Positions 1 through 7,686 of a stretch of 64,000 bases of DNA are shown here, in pieces. The stretch lies in the IMG/VR virus record IMGVR_UViG_3300027733_000049, positions 1-64,000 of that record; one strand, given 5' to 3'. The notes beneath the pieces are model-generated. The model was given only the letters and a program-made list of their open reading frames with translations. It was not told the origin of the DNA and did not search any database. Within the stretch, counting starts at the first letter, position 1, and every line of letters starts with the position of its first letter. This stretch comes from a virus. A program made the translations under genes and the position numbers.

Positions 1-1
1 G

Positions 2-514
2 ATGCAAACAGACGTTAAACAAGGGCATTTAAACCAAAGTGGTTTTTTTGTTCTTGGACGAAATCGTGTTAAAGGCATTTCGTTTTTTGGTACTGGCACG
101 GATGGCACTGTCGTGTTGTTTGATACAGCTTCTGTTCCAGTAACTTCTAGCGTTACCTACGCTCGTTCTGGTACAACTGTAACGGTAACAAAAACTGCTC
201 ACGGCCTGTCTACGGGCAATGTTGTTGGTATTCACTTTGACAGCAATACAAGTCAGTCTGCAACAGATGGCAACTATGTTATCACTGTTGCTTCGTCAAG
301 CACATTTACGCTAACAGACATTAACACCGGAACAATCACTTCTACTGCGGCTTCGTATGTAAGTGGCGGTGGTCGTTGGTTGATGACTTACGAAATAGAC
401 AGTACTGATACTTTTAGTAATGCGCCTATTATTCCGGGTGAAGGAGTATTAGCTACTCAAGGCATTTATGCTTTGATGACCAATATTGACTCAACGCAGA
501 TTTACTATGGCTAA
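2..514 (+). CDS. virion-associated small protein, copy B, with inserted beta domain
   Basis: 170 residues. Its first ~40 and last ~45 residues match the 94-residue protein at 62688 (shared MQTDVK start, IPGEGVL near the end, final FYG/YYG). Between them is an extra segment of about 70 residues, rich in Thr/Ser/Val with a TAHGLSTGNVV motif, typical of phage beta-sandwich inserts; a similar segment lies in the 14963 gene. Position 1 (g) could end an upstream ATG, since the other copy begins ATGATG, so one residue may be missing. Overlaps the next gene by 8 nt. Function unknown; a minor virion or decoration role is inferred only from location. Confidence 0.8.
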   Translation: MQTDVKQGHLNQSGFFVLGRNRVKGISFFGTGTDGTVVLFDTASVPVTSSVTYARSGTTVTVTKTAHGLSTGNVVGIHFDSNTSQSATDGNYVITVASSSTFTLTDINTGTITSTAASYVSGGGRWLMTYEIDSTDTFSNAPIIPGEGVLATQGIYALMTNIDSTQIYYG

Positions 515-830
515 GTCACCAGCATGGCAGAGGAAAGAGGGCAAATCCGAGAAGGGCGGCTTGAACGCCAAGGGGCGAGCCTCGTACAATGCGGCCAACC
601 CCGGGAAACCCGGATTGAAACGTCCTCAACCCGAGGGCGGCTCACGGCGCGACTCCTTTTGCGCCCGCATGGAAGGCATGAAGAAGAAGCTAACCAGCGC
701 AAAGACTGCCAACGACCCGGATTCACGGATCAACAAGTCTTTGAGGGTTTGGAACTGTAAGGATGGGGGCTATGTAACTGCGGCTGATGGCTGCGCTACA
801 AAAGGTAAGACAAAAGGGCGGATGGTGTGA
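507..830 (+). CDS. small basic protein (MAKSPAWQRKEGK family), copy B
   Basis: 107 residues, Lys/Arg/Gly-rich, beginning MAKSPAWQRKEGK and ending ATKGKTKGRMV. I believe this is a phage family of unknown function (DUF6321-like), from memory. The copy at 62965 is very close even in DNA sequence. The ATG at 507 is chosen because it overlaps the upstream stop (ATGGCTAA), exactly as in the other copy. The conserved core has GGSRRDSFCARM, KKLTSAKTANDPDSRINKSL and two Cys near the C-terminus. DNA binding or packaging with DNA is possible from its charge but unproven. Confidence 0.85.
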   Translation: MAKSPAWQRKEGKSEKGGLNAKGRASYNAANPGKPGLKRPQPEGGSRRDSFCARMEGMKKKLTSAKTANDPDSRINKSLRVWNCKDGGYVTAADGCATKGKTKGRMV

Positions 831-1036
831 AACAAGAAAACGTTGAAACCATAAAGCATGTAGCGGATGGTGTAGCCGCTGTTACGGCTATTGGTACGGT
901 AATGCAACTACTTCCTGCGGTTGCCGCACTATTCACAATTGTGTGGACAGGCATGCGAATCGCCGAAATGATCGCGGGTAAACCCTTTGCTGAAATAATC
1001 CGCAGGAAGAAGGCAGACGATGCCATCGACAAGTAA
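827..1036 (+). CDS. small membrane protein, holin-like, copy B
   Basis: 69 residues with a GTG start overlapping the upstream TGA (GTGA). It has two hydrophobic stretches, roughly residues 12-30 and 33-50, then a basic tail (IIRRKK), resembling a small class II holin. The copy at 63276 has the same layout and a shared HDTAKAVADGAA/KHVADGVAAV-like start. A second holin candidate next to the endolysin (14026) makes the lysis role uncertain; it may be a virion or membrane protein. Confidence 0.75.
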   Translation: MKQENVETIKHVADGVAAVTAIGTVMQLLPAVAALFTIVWTGMRIAEMIAGKPFAEIIRRKKADDAIDK

Positions 1037-1436
1037 AAAACAACACAACTTCATGGCAGCAATTGCGAATAACCCCGCGTTTGCCAAGAAAGTTGGAATA
1101 CCGCAAAACGTTGGTAAAGATTTTACTGACGCTGACAAAGGTAAGAAGTTTGGTTCTGGCGGAGCAACCCGTCCAGATGTTCAGAAGGTGAATAAGTCTA
1201 AAACCGATCACGGAAAAATGGCTTTTTTTAAAGAAGGTGGTAATACTATGGCTTCCAAAATGAATCCCGGATTTATGGCAATGATGGCTAAGAAAAAAGC
1301 CGGAGCTAAAGCAGAAATGCCAATGAAAAAGATGGCCGGTGGCGGTTCTGCTTCTAAACGTGCTGACGGTGTTGCTACAAAAGGCAAGACCAAAGGCACA
1401 ATGATTGCCATGAAATACGGCGGCAAAGCCTGCTAA
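1020..1436 (+). CDS. Lys/Gly-rich small virion-type protein, copy B
   Basis: 138 residues. The first ~75 match the partial gene at 63457: MPSTSKKQHNFMAA, then a V-G-I-P segment, then KTDHG..AFFKEGGNTMA. The C-terminal half is low-complexity Met/Lys/Ala/Gly and carries GVATKGKTKGTM, close to the end of the gene at 507. Overlaps the upstream gene by 17 nt. Function unknown. The mix of Lys and GG motifs recurs in other small proteins of this cluster. Confidence 0.8.
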   Translation: MPSTSKKQHNFMAAIANNPAFAKKVGIPQNVGKDFTDADKGKKFGSGGATRPDVQKVNKSKTDHGKMAFFKEGGNTMASKMNPGFMAMMAKKKAGAKAEMPMKKMAGGGSASKRADGVATKGKTKGTMIAMKYGGKAC

Positions 1437-1440
1437 CACC

Positions 1441-1716
1441 ATGATGGCCAGCCGTGGAATGGGGGACATCTCCCCCTCTAAAATGCCCAAGGGCGTCAAG
1501 AAAGCCCGGCGGGACAACACTGACTTTACCCAGTATAAAGAGGGTGGGAAAGTCAACGCCGCTGGCAATTACACAAAGCCCAGTCTTCGCAAGAAGATTG
1601 TGTCTCAAGTAAAGTCAGCAGCAACGCAGGGTACTGGTGCAGGTCAGTGGTCAGCGCGTAAAGCTCAGCTTGTTGCCAAGAAGTACAAGGCGGCAGGCGG
1701 GGGTTACCGAGATTGA
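1441..1716 (+). CDS. small basic protein, DUF5872-like
   Basis: 91 residues. The second half has KPSLRKKIVSQVK, then GAGQWSARKAQLVAKKYK and GGGYRD, which I recall as typical of DUF5872, a small family common in aquatic phages; function unknown. A YKEGGKVN motif lies mid-protein. It follows the previous gene by 4 nt and overlaps the next by 4 nt (TTGA), so translation is probably coupled. Confidence 0.75.
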   Translation: MMASRGMGDISPSKMPKGVKKARRDNTDFTQYKEGGKVNAAGNYTKPSLRKKIVSQVKSAATQGTGAGQWSARKAQLVAKKYKAAGGGYRD

Positions 1717-1946
1717 AAGCGCCTCAGAAATCATTGAAGGACTGGGGCGACCAAAAGTGGAGAACCAAAAGTGGTAAAAAATCTTCTGACACTGGTGAAA
1801 GATACCTTCCAAGCGCTGCGATCAAAAGTCTCAGCGCTAGTGAGTACGCTGCGACGACCAAAGCCAAGCGAGCCGGAAAAGCCGCAGGCAAACAATTCGT
1901 AGCACAACCCAAAACGATTGCAAAGAAAACGGCAGGATTTAGATGA
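1713..1946 (+). CDS. small basic protein, DUF5872-like partner
   Basis: 77 residues with a TTG start overlapping the preceding stop. It contains KDWGDQKWRTKSGKKS, GERYLPSAA and GKQFVAQPKTIAKKT, which resembles the other half of DUF5872-type proteins, so the two adjacent genes may be one protein family encoded in two pieces. Strongly basic. Overlaps the following gene by 4 nt (ATGA). Role unknown. Confidence 0.7.
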   Translation: MKAPQKSLKDWGDQKWRTKSGKKSSDTGERYLPSAAIKSLSASEYAATTKAKRAGKAAGKQFVAQPKTIAKKTAGFR

Positions 1947-2863
1947 CTACTTCTGGAGTTGCAGCGTTTAATCTTGACCTCACAGAGATTGTTGAGGAAG
2001 CGTTTGAACGCGCCGGTTCCGAGATGCGTACAGGCTACGACCTGCGTACCGCCCGTCGTTCATTGAATCTTCTCTTTGCAGACTGGGCAAACCGCGGTAT
2101 CAACATGTGGACATTTGAGCAGGGGACAATTAACCTGACTCCGGGACTGAACACCTATGCCATACCCGTAGACACGGTGGATTTACTTGAGCATGTCATT
2201 CGCACGGGCGCGGGTAGCGCATCCACGCAAGCTGACTTAACAATCACGCGTATTAGTGTTTCTACTTATGCCACGATCCCCAACAAACTGCAACAAGCCA
2301 GACCCATTCAAGTGTGGTTTCAGCGTTTAGATGGCCAGACTTCTTCAATCGGCACCACGCTTAACGGCGGGATTACAGCCACAGACACAACAATCACACT
2401 AACTTCCGTTGCCGGACTTTCAGCTACAGGGTTCTTGTTGGTTGAGTCCGAGACTATCCAGTATGGCTACATCTCTGGCAACGTGCTTTATAACTGCTTC
2501 CGTGGGCAGAACGGCACAACTGCGGCGGCGCATTTAACTGGCGTAGCTGTATACACGCAGAATCTGCCTTCTGTAACCCTCTGGCCAACCCCCGACAACA
2601 GCGTAACGTATCAGTTTGTTTACTGGCGCATGCGCCGAATTGATGATGCTGGTGGGGGTGTACGTACGATGGACGTGCCTTTCCGTTTCCTGCCCTGTTT
2701 GGTGGCAGGGCTTGCGTACTATCTTGCGCTTAAGGTAGAGAATGGTACGCAACGTTTAGATATTCTTAAAGCTCAGTACGACGAAGCTTGGCAAAATGCG
2801 GCGGGTGAAGATCAAGAACATGCGGCTTTGCGGTTTGTTCCACGTCAGATGTACATAAACTAG
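1943..2863 (+). CDS. probable head-tail connector or tail structural protein
   Basis: 306 residues. The N-terminal ~60 residues form a helical segment (LDLTEIVEEAFERAG, YDLRTARRSLNLLFADWANRGINMWT) often seen at the start of phage head-completion/adaptor proteins of gp4/gp11 type; the middle (about 130-210) is a beta-rich Thr-rich insert; the C-terminal part (FRFLPCLVAGLAYYLA) is helical again. Together with the 3689 gene, which has a similar plan, it probably builds the portal-tail junction. Family assignment is by pattern memory only. Confidence 0.6.
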   Translation: MTTSGVAAFNLDLTEIVEEAFERAGSEMRTGYDLRTARRSLNLLFADWANRGINMWTFEQGTINLTPGLNTYAIPVDTVDLLEHVIRTGAGSASTQADLTITRISVSTYATIPNKLQQARPIQVWFQRLDGQTSSIGTTLNGGITATDTTITLTSVAGLSATGFLLVESETIQYGYISGNVLYNCFRGQNGTTAAAHLTGVAVYTQNLPSVTLWPTPDNSVTYQFVYWRMRRIDDAGGGVRTMDVPFRFLPCLVAGLAYYLALKVENGTQRLDILKAQYDEAWQNAAGEDQEHAALRFVPRQMYIN

Positions 2864-2873
2864 CGGTACATAA

Positions 2874-3257
2874 ATGGGCAATCGCTTTGCATCCGGTAAG
2901 AACAGTATCGCCATGTGCGATAGGTGTGGCCAACAGTTTAAATTAACGGCTTTGAAAAAAGAAGTTATCAAGACAAAGCTTTACAATTTGATGGTGTGTG
3001 ATACGTGTTGGGATCCAGATCAGCCGCAGTTGCAGTTGGGTATGTACCCAGTGGATGATCCGCAAGCTGTGCGTAACCCACGCAAGGACACAACGTACGT
3101 CACGGCAGGTGTAAATGCTAGTGGCAGTTTGACTGGCGGTTCGCGGGATGTTCAGTGGGGATGGTCGCCCGTTGGTGGGTCGAGTAATTTTGATGTGAGT
3201 TTGACCCCCAACTACTTGGTGGCAACGACAAATGTTGGTACAGTTACAGTAAATTAA
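2874..3257 (+). CDS. zinc-ribbon virion-cluster protein
   Basis: 127 residues. The N-terminal domain has two CxxC pairs (MCDRCG and VCDTCW, about residues 14-45), a four-Cys zinc ribbon. The C-terminal half is Gly/Ser/Thr-rich and beta-like (DVQWGWSPVGG, then short Val/Thr strands), as in small fibre or decoration domains. No enzyme motif seen. Lies between two connector-like genes, so a minor tail or head-completion role is possible. Confidence 0.7.
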   Translation: MGNRFASGKNSIAMCDRCGQQFKLTALKKEVIKTKLYNLMVCDTCWDPDQPQLQLGMYPVDDPQAVRNPRKDTTYVTAGVNASGSLTGGSRDVQWGWSPVGGSSNFDVSLTPNYLVATTNVGTVTVN

Positions 3258-3268
3258 AGGAGTCTAGT

Positions 3269-3445
3269 ATGGACAAGAAAGATTTAGCCCAAGACAAGAA
3301 GATGATTGGCAGCATGGTTAACAAGCATGAAAGAAAAATGCACCCCGGTAAGCCTGTGACTAAGTTTGCCAAGGGCGGTAAGACCAACGAGATGATGCTT
3401 CAGTATGGCCGTGGTATGGCCAAAGTTACAAATCAGGGGAAATAA
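3269..3445 (+). CDS. small basic protein (58 aa)
   Basis: Short reading frame with a strong ribosome site (AAAGGAG about 7 nt upstream) and a stop two bases before the next ATG. Product MDKKDLAQDKKMIGSMV... is rich in Lys and Met and contains FAKGGKTNE, the same GG-type motif found in its neighbours. Function unknown; fits the family of tiny basic proteins in this virion cluster. Confidence 0.7.
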   Translation: MDKKDLAQDKKMIGSMVNKHERKMHPGKPVTKFAKGGKTNEMMLQYGRGMAKVTNQGK

Positions 3446-3446
3446 C

Positions 3447-3692
3447 ATGGCCAAGGTTAACAATCTACCCGCTTCTGCGTACGCCAAGCCCCACACCATG
3501 AGTGGTGTGCCTGTTGTTGCGTCTACAAATCCCGGCAGTCCCCCAAACCGCAGTAAAGCCGACACCGTTAATATGTCTATTGGTAACATCAGCAAGGCTG
3601 CTGGTAACGAAACCACTAAGACATCCGGTATTGTTACCCGTGGTAACGGCGCGGCTACCAAAGGCATTACGGCTAGAGGCCCGATGGCATGA
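3447..3692 (+). CDS. small protein with C-terminal GAATKG tag
   Basis: 81 residues from the ATG at 3447, preceded by GGGGA. Begins MAKVNNLPASAYAKP; mostly small polar residues; ends GNGAATKGITARGPMA. This end resembles ATKGKTKG ends of the proteins at 507, 1020 and 62965 although the rest is unrelated. Overlaps the next gene by 4 nt (ATGA). Function unknown. Confidence 0.75.
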   Translation: MAKVNNLPASAYAKPHTMSGVPVVASTNPGSPPNRSKADTVNMSIGNISKAAGNETTKTSGIVTRGNGAATKGITARGPMA

Positions 3693-4348
3693 ATTACACC
3701 GCACTCAGCAACGCGATCCAAGCGTACACGGAGAACACGGAAACAAATTTCGTGGCTAATATCCCCGTGTTCGTTACGCAGGCTGAAGAGCGTATATTTA
3801 ATTCGGTACAGTTTCCGTCGCTTCGCCAAAATGTAACGGGGTCAATGACTACAAATAATAAGTACTTGCAGTGCCCCACGGATTTCTTAGCGGTGTATTC
3901 TTTGGCTGTTATTAACGCCAGTGGTGAGTACGAGTACTTGTTGAACAAAGATGTTAACTTCATCCGGCAGGCGTATCCACAGCCCACAGACACAGGGATC
4001 CCTAAGTACTACGCACTGTTTGGCCCACGTTCAGATAACGCAGCCGAGTTGACTTTTATTCTCGGCCCTACGCCAGATGCGGGATACAGTTCTGAGCTTC
4101 ATTATTTCTTCTACCCACCAAGCATTACGGTTTCTCCCTACACTTCATGGCTGGGTGATAACTTTGACCCCGTGCTCTTGTACGCATCTTTGGTTGAGGC
4201 TTACACCTACATGAAGGGTGAGCCGGACATGATGACGCTATACAACCAGAAGTTCATGGAAGCTCTTGCGTTGGCTAAACGTTTGGGTGATGGTATGGAG
4301 CGTCAAGACGCTTATCGTTCTGGTCAGTTCCGTCAGAAGGTAACTTGA
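3689..4348 (+). CDS. probable tail adaptor protein (SU10/gp11-type)
   Basis: 219 residues. Features: helical start (NYTALSNAIQAYTENTE), VFVTQAEERIFNSV, a Pro-rich beta core (PTDFLAVYSLAVI, IPKYYALFGP, LGPTPDAG), and a helical C-terminus (LLYASLVEAYTYMKGEPDMM). This matches my memory of the adaptor family of podovirus SU10 and the tail tubular protein A role: a ring under the portal. The start overlaps the upstream stop. Confidence 0.65.
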   Translation: MNYTALSNAIQAYTENTETNFVANIPVFVTQAEERIFNSVQFPSLRQNVTGSMTTNNKYLQCPTDFLAVYSLAVINASGEYEYLLNKDVNFIRQAYPQPTDTGIPKYYALFGPRSDNAAELTFILGPTPDAGYSSELHYFFYPPSITVSPYTSWLGDNFDPVLLYASLVEAYTYMKGEPDMMTLYNQKFMEALALAKRLGDGMERQDAYRSGQFRQKVT

Positions 4349-4349
4349 T

Positions 4350-4769
4350 ATGTCGATTATTCAGACCCAGACTACCAGTTTTAAGGCAGAGCTTTATCAA
4401 GGTATACACGACTTAACGACTGACGTTATCAAGATTGCTCTGTACACAGCCAGCGCGGATTTAAATGAAACAACAACTGCGTACAGCGCGACCAATGAAG
4501 TAGCTAATACAGGTACTTATTCTGCTGGCGGGGCGACACTAACACCCATCACGGTATCATCTTCAGGGTACACGGCCTATGTGGGCTTCCCGAACATCTC
4601 TTGGACAGGCGCAATTACCGCAAGATGTGCGTTGATTTATAACTCTAGCCAAGGTAACAAATCTGTGGCTGTATTAGACTTTGGGTCTGACAAAACATCT
4701 ACCGTTACATTTACAATCACCATGCCAGCCAACACCGCTACGGCGGCTCTTATTAGGAGTTCAAATTGA
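4350..4769 (+). CDS. minor virion protein, paralogue of 4961
   Basis: 139 residues, beta-rich. Shares with the 4961 gene the plan TTSFK.(E/D)L(Y/F)..(I/V)H, then KIALYT/KAALYI, TTAYSATNEV, an (I/L)YNS(S/T)Q.NK(S/A)VAV strand and a final T.(T/S)..LR/IR. The pair are tandem duplicates separated by a 61-residue gene. Probably a small head or tail surface protein; no catalytic motif. Confidence 0.7.
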   Translation: MSIIQTQTTSFKAELYQGIHDLTTDVIKIALYTASADLNETTTAYSATNEVANTGTYSAGGATLTPITVSSSGYTAYVGFPNISWTGAITARCALIYNSSQGNKSVAVLDFGSDKTSTVTFTITMPANTATAALIRSSN

Positions 4770-4951
4770 TTACCACAACCAAAGGTGAAATGGACGAATC
4801 ATTGCTTGAAAAGCGTGAAGGTTCATTAGATAATGACAACGAAACTACCACATGGGTGGAGTATTGGTTAGAGGGTGAATTAGTTCACCGTTCGGTGCAC
4901 GTACAACTAAAACGTGCAGTTGTAAGTTTTGGTGAAACTGCTGAATTTTAA
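4766..4951 (+). CDS. small acidic protein of unknown function
   Basis: 61 residues. TTG start overlapping the upstream stop, with AGGAG 6 nt before it. Acidic first half (EMDESLLEKREGSLDNDNE), then WVEYWLEGELVHRSV, a beta-like segment. Lies between two paralogous structural genes. No family recognised. Confidence 0.65.
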   Translation: MITTTKGEMDESLLEKREGSLDNDNETTTWVEYWLEGELVHRSVHVQLKRAVVSFGETAEF

Positions 4952-4960
4952 GGAAATATC

Positions 4961-5422
4961 ATGGCAAATACACAAGCAATGACCACTTCATTCAAGGTGG
5001 ACTTATTTAACGCAGTTCATGCGTTTAATGCAACGGGCATTCCTGCCCACACAGTATCAACTGCTGACACGTTCAAAGCGGCTTTGTACATAACAACTGC
5101 TACGATGAACGCATCAACCACAGCCTACAGTGCAACTAATGAAGTGTCCGGTACAGGTTATACCGCTGGCGGTGTGACTGTGACGTTTGGTACAGCACCA
5201 AACAGTTCTGGAACAACATCGTTCTTAACGCCTTCAGCAAGTATTACCTACACCACAGTTACTTTATCAACTTCGTTTGATGCAATGCTTTTGTATAACT
5301 CTACTCAAAGTAATAAGGCTGTGGCTGTTTATACATTCACGGCTCAAACAGTTGCTGCTGGTACGTTTTCACTGACTATGCCAACTAACGATGCATCGAC
5401 CGGATTATTGCGAATTGCATAA
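4961..5422 (+). CDS. minor virion protein, paralogue of 4350
   Basis: 153 residues, same layout as the protein at 4350 with a longer loop between the first two conserved blocks (ATGIPAHTVSTADT). Ser/Thr/Ala-rich beta protein with AVYTFTAQ and a C-terminal STGLLRIA. A clear ribosome site (AAGGAAAT) precedes the ATG. Likely a structural subunit; exact role unknown. Confidence 0.7.
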   Translation: MANTQAMTTSFKVDLFNAVHAFNATGIPAHTVSTADTFKAALYITTATMNASTTAYSATNEVSGTGYTAGGVTVTFGTAPNSSGTTSFLTPSASITYTTVTLSTSFDAMLLYNSTQSNKAVAVYTFTAQTVAAGTFSLTMPTNDASTGLLRIA

Positions 5423-5432
5423 TTGTTAAGTC

Positions 5433-6455
5433 ATGTCCACAGCATGGGGCGCAGGTACATGGGGTAGTAATACTTGGGGTGGTCAACAAGAGGCGCTCAC
5501 AGGTGTATCAGCCACGGGCGCTATTGGAACAGTCGCCCTAGTAATTTCAATTGCGTTATCCGGCGTAGCAGGTACAGGTTCTGTTGGATCAGTTGGGGTT
5601 GCAGAAAGCGTCGCTCTTACTGGTGTAGCGGGTACAGGTTCTGTCGGAACAGTTATTGGCGGTACGACAGCAGATTTGACAGGGGTTAGTGCAACAGGTT
5701 CTGTTGGATCCGTTGGAGTTGCGGAAAGTGTTGCGTTATCTGGTGTAACGGCTACTGGGTCGGCAGGTTCAGTTGGAGTTGCGGAAAGCGTTGCTCTTAC
5801 TGGTGTATCTGGTACAGGCGAAGTTGGAACAGTTGTTTACAGCTTATCAGCAGCTATATCTGGAGTGTCTGGTACAGGTTCTGTTGGATCGGTTGGAATT
5901 GAGGAGAGCGTTGCTCTTACGGGGGTATCTGCTACAGGTCAAGTAGGCACTGAAGGGGTTGCGGAAAGTGTTGCTCTTACTGGTGTATCGGGTACAGGCG
6001 AAATTGGTAGTTTTGGTATTGCAAGAAGCATTACTGGCGTTAGTGCAACTGGTGCGGTTGGATCGGTTGACGGTCAGTTTGTAGCCGGGTTATCTGGGGT
6101 TAGCGCTACTGGCGCGGTTGGATCATTTGGTATTGCACAATCGTTGTCGGGTGTCCAAGCCACAGGTACAGCAGGCAGTGTGGGTGTTGGTGTAGCGCTT
6201 ACGGGTGTGTCAGGCACGGGTCAAGTTGGTACTGAAGAAGTTTCAGAGAGCATTGCACTAAGTGGTGTCAGTGCTACAGGTGCAATAGGTTCTTTTGGAA
6301 TTAGCCTCAGTCTTTCAGGAGTTTCAGCAACCGGACAAGTTGGATCAATCTCGCAAGCATTTGCTTGGAGTGTAATAGATGACACGCAGACTGCAAACTG
6401 GCAGAATATCGGTAACACGCAAACAGCAGCTTGGACTGCTGTTGCAACGACTTAG
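5433..6455 (+). CDS. repeat-built structural (fibre-like) protein
   Basis: 340 residues. After a Trp/Gly start (WGAGTWGSNTWGG) come about 15 repeats of 17-20 residues, consensus LSGVSATGSVGSVGVAESV, reading to about residue 310, then a Trp-containing tail (WSVIDDTQTANW...TAAWTAV). The repeats are near-exact 60-bp units in DNA. Such short Gly/Val/Ser repeats would stack as a beta-solenoid or extended fibre shaft. The WGxGTWG motif also occurs in the nozzle-like protein at 14963. No enzyme motif. Confidence 0.75.
   Translation: MSTAWGAGTWGSNTWGGQQEALTGVSATGAIGTVALVISIALSGVAGTGSVGSVGVAESVALTGVAGTGSVGTVIGGTTADLTGVSATGSVGSVGVAESVALSGVTATGSAGSVGVAESVALTGVSGTGEVGTVVYSLSAAISGVSGTGSVGSVGIEESVALTGVSATGQVGTEGVAESVALTGVSGTGEIGSFGIARSITGVSATGAVGSVDGQFVAGLSGVSATGAVGSFGIAQSLSGVQATGTAGSVGVGVALTGVSGTGQVGTEEVSESIALSGVSATGAIGSFGISLSLSGVSATGQVGSISQAFAWSVIDDTQTANWQNIGNTQTAAWTAVATT
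5490..6350 (+). repeat. coding array of ~60-bp repeats
   Basis: Tandem units of about 51-63 bp, mostly 60 bp, each encoding one LTGVSxTGxVGxVG repeat. The blocks ggtgta(t/g)c.ggtacagg and gttgc(g/a)gaaagcgttgct recur nearly unchanged in the first half, so the array probably expands and contracts by recombination or slippage. Confidence 0.8.
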
Positions 6456-6465
6456 GAGCATTTAA

Positions 6466-7278
6466 ATGGCAGCAACGACGACTCTCTTGGGTTTACTCAC
6501 CCCCACACAAGGAACGCTTTCTGGTACGTGGGGCGACTCAGTCAACTACGGTATTTCTGACTACGTTGACATTGCCATTGCTGGCACATTATCTTTTGCA
6601 GGTGATGGCGCTATTACTCTGGCAAACACTACGGGTAGCTCGTCAGGAAACGCAATAACTTCCACCACAGCGCAGTACATGGTGATTCGCATTACGGGTA
6701 CACAAACTGTTACCAAGGTTATTACTGGCCCTAGTTACAGCAAGCTGTACATGGTGGATCACGCAGGCGCTACTAGCGCAGTAACATTTAAAGCTTCCGG
6801 TCAAACAGGTGTATCTATAGCAGTTGGCGAAAAAGCGTTTGTGTATTACAACGGCACAGATTATGTCAAAGTAGCCACCAGCACGGGTACAGGGTCGGTT
6901 ACAAGCGTGGCGGCCTCAGTACCAAGCATATTTAGCATTGCAGGTAGCCCAATTACTACATCTGGCACATTGGCAATGACGTACTCTGGAACTGCTTTAC
7001 CAGTAGCCAATGGCGGTACAGGTTTAACATCAGGAACTTCTGGTGGTATTTTAGCCTACACAGCCGCTGGCACATTGGCATCGTCTGGTGTGTTGGCACA
7101 GTACGGGGTTGTCATTGGTGGCGGTGCAGGGGCTGTTCCAACGTCAACTGCTGTAGGTACTGCCACTCATGTGTTAACTTCAAACGGCGCTGGAGTTGCA
7201 CCTACCTTTCAAGCACCGGCAGCTTCTGGTTTATCCAGAGCGCAAGTTACTACAATTTCTTTAGTTTTTGGTTTTTAA
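6466..7278 (+). CDS. tail fibre-like protein
   Basis: 270 residues. N-terminal part contains LGLLTPTQGTLSGTWGDSVN, a common start of phage tail-fibre or virion host-interaction proteins, followed by Thr/Ser/Gly-rich beta sequence. The segment PVANGGTGLTSGTSGG is a recurring fibre motif. Likely an attachment or fibre component together with the downstream repeat proteins. Confidence 0.65.
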   Translation: MAATTTLLGLLTPTQGTLSGTWGDSVNYGISDYVDIAIAGTLSFAGDGAITLANTTGSSSGNAITSTTAQYMVIRITGTQTVTKVITGPSYSKLYMVDHAGATSAVTFKASGQTGVSIAVGEKAFVYYNGTDYVKVATSTGTGSVTSVAASVPSIFSIAGSPITTSGTLAMTYSGTALPVANGGTGLTSGTSGGILAYTAAGTLASSGVLAQYGVVIGGGAGAVPTSTAVGTATHVLTSNGAGVAPTFQAPAASGLSRAQVTTISLVFGF

Positions 7279-7287
7279 GGAACAATC

Positions 7288-7674
7288 ATGGCCGCACCAA
7301 ATATTCTTGCTTGCACAACAGCAACACCTCACACAGTTTCTATCACCCCTGCGGATACTTCACGTAACGCTTTGGTGACTGCGCCAGCTTCTGGCTCTGC
7401 GCAGAAGATTAACCAGATCATGGTGTCTAACATTGACGGCACTAACGCGGTCGATGCAACTGTTGAGTTGCGTTTGGCTGATGGTACAACTTACCGCGCT
7501 CTTGGCTCCACAATCTCTGTGCCAGCCGATGCCACGTTGATTATTCTGGATAAGACTACAATGCTTTATTTGCTAGACACCAGCGTAACTGGCGAAGCAA
7601 GTACATTGTGGGCAACCAGCGGTACAACAAGTAAGTTGACTTTTACAGCAAGCTACGAAACCCTTACACCATAA
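7288..7674 (+). CDS. virion structural protein, beta-rich
   Basis: 128 residues with evenly spaced beta-strand-like segments (HTVSITPADTSRNALV, INQIMVSNIDGTNAVDATVELRLADG, ATLIILDKTTMLYLLD). Resembles small baseplate or fibre-joining proteins found beside tail-fibre genes; no catalytic residues. Preceded by AAGGAACA. Family not recognised with confidence. Confidence 0.65.
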   Translation: MAAPNILACTTATPHTVSITPADTSRNALVTAPASGSAQKINQIMVSNIDGTNAVDATVELRLADGTTYRALGSTISVPADATLIILDKTTMLYLLDTSVTGEASTLWATSGTTSKLTFTASYETLTP

Positions 7675-7686
7675 AAGGGGGGCATC

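Noticed and set aside
933-1568. 211-codon frame on - strand
   Set aside because: Opposes four consecutive well-supported small genes with their overlaps and cross-copy conservation.
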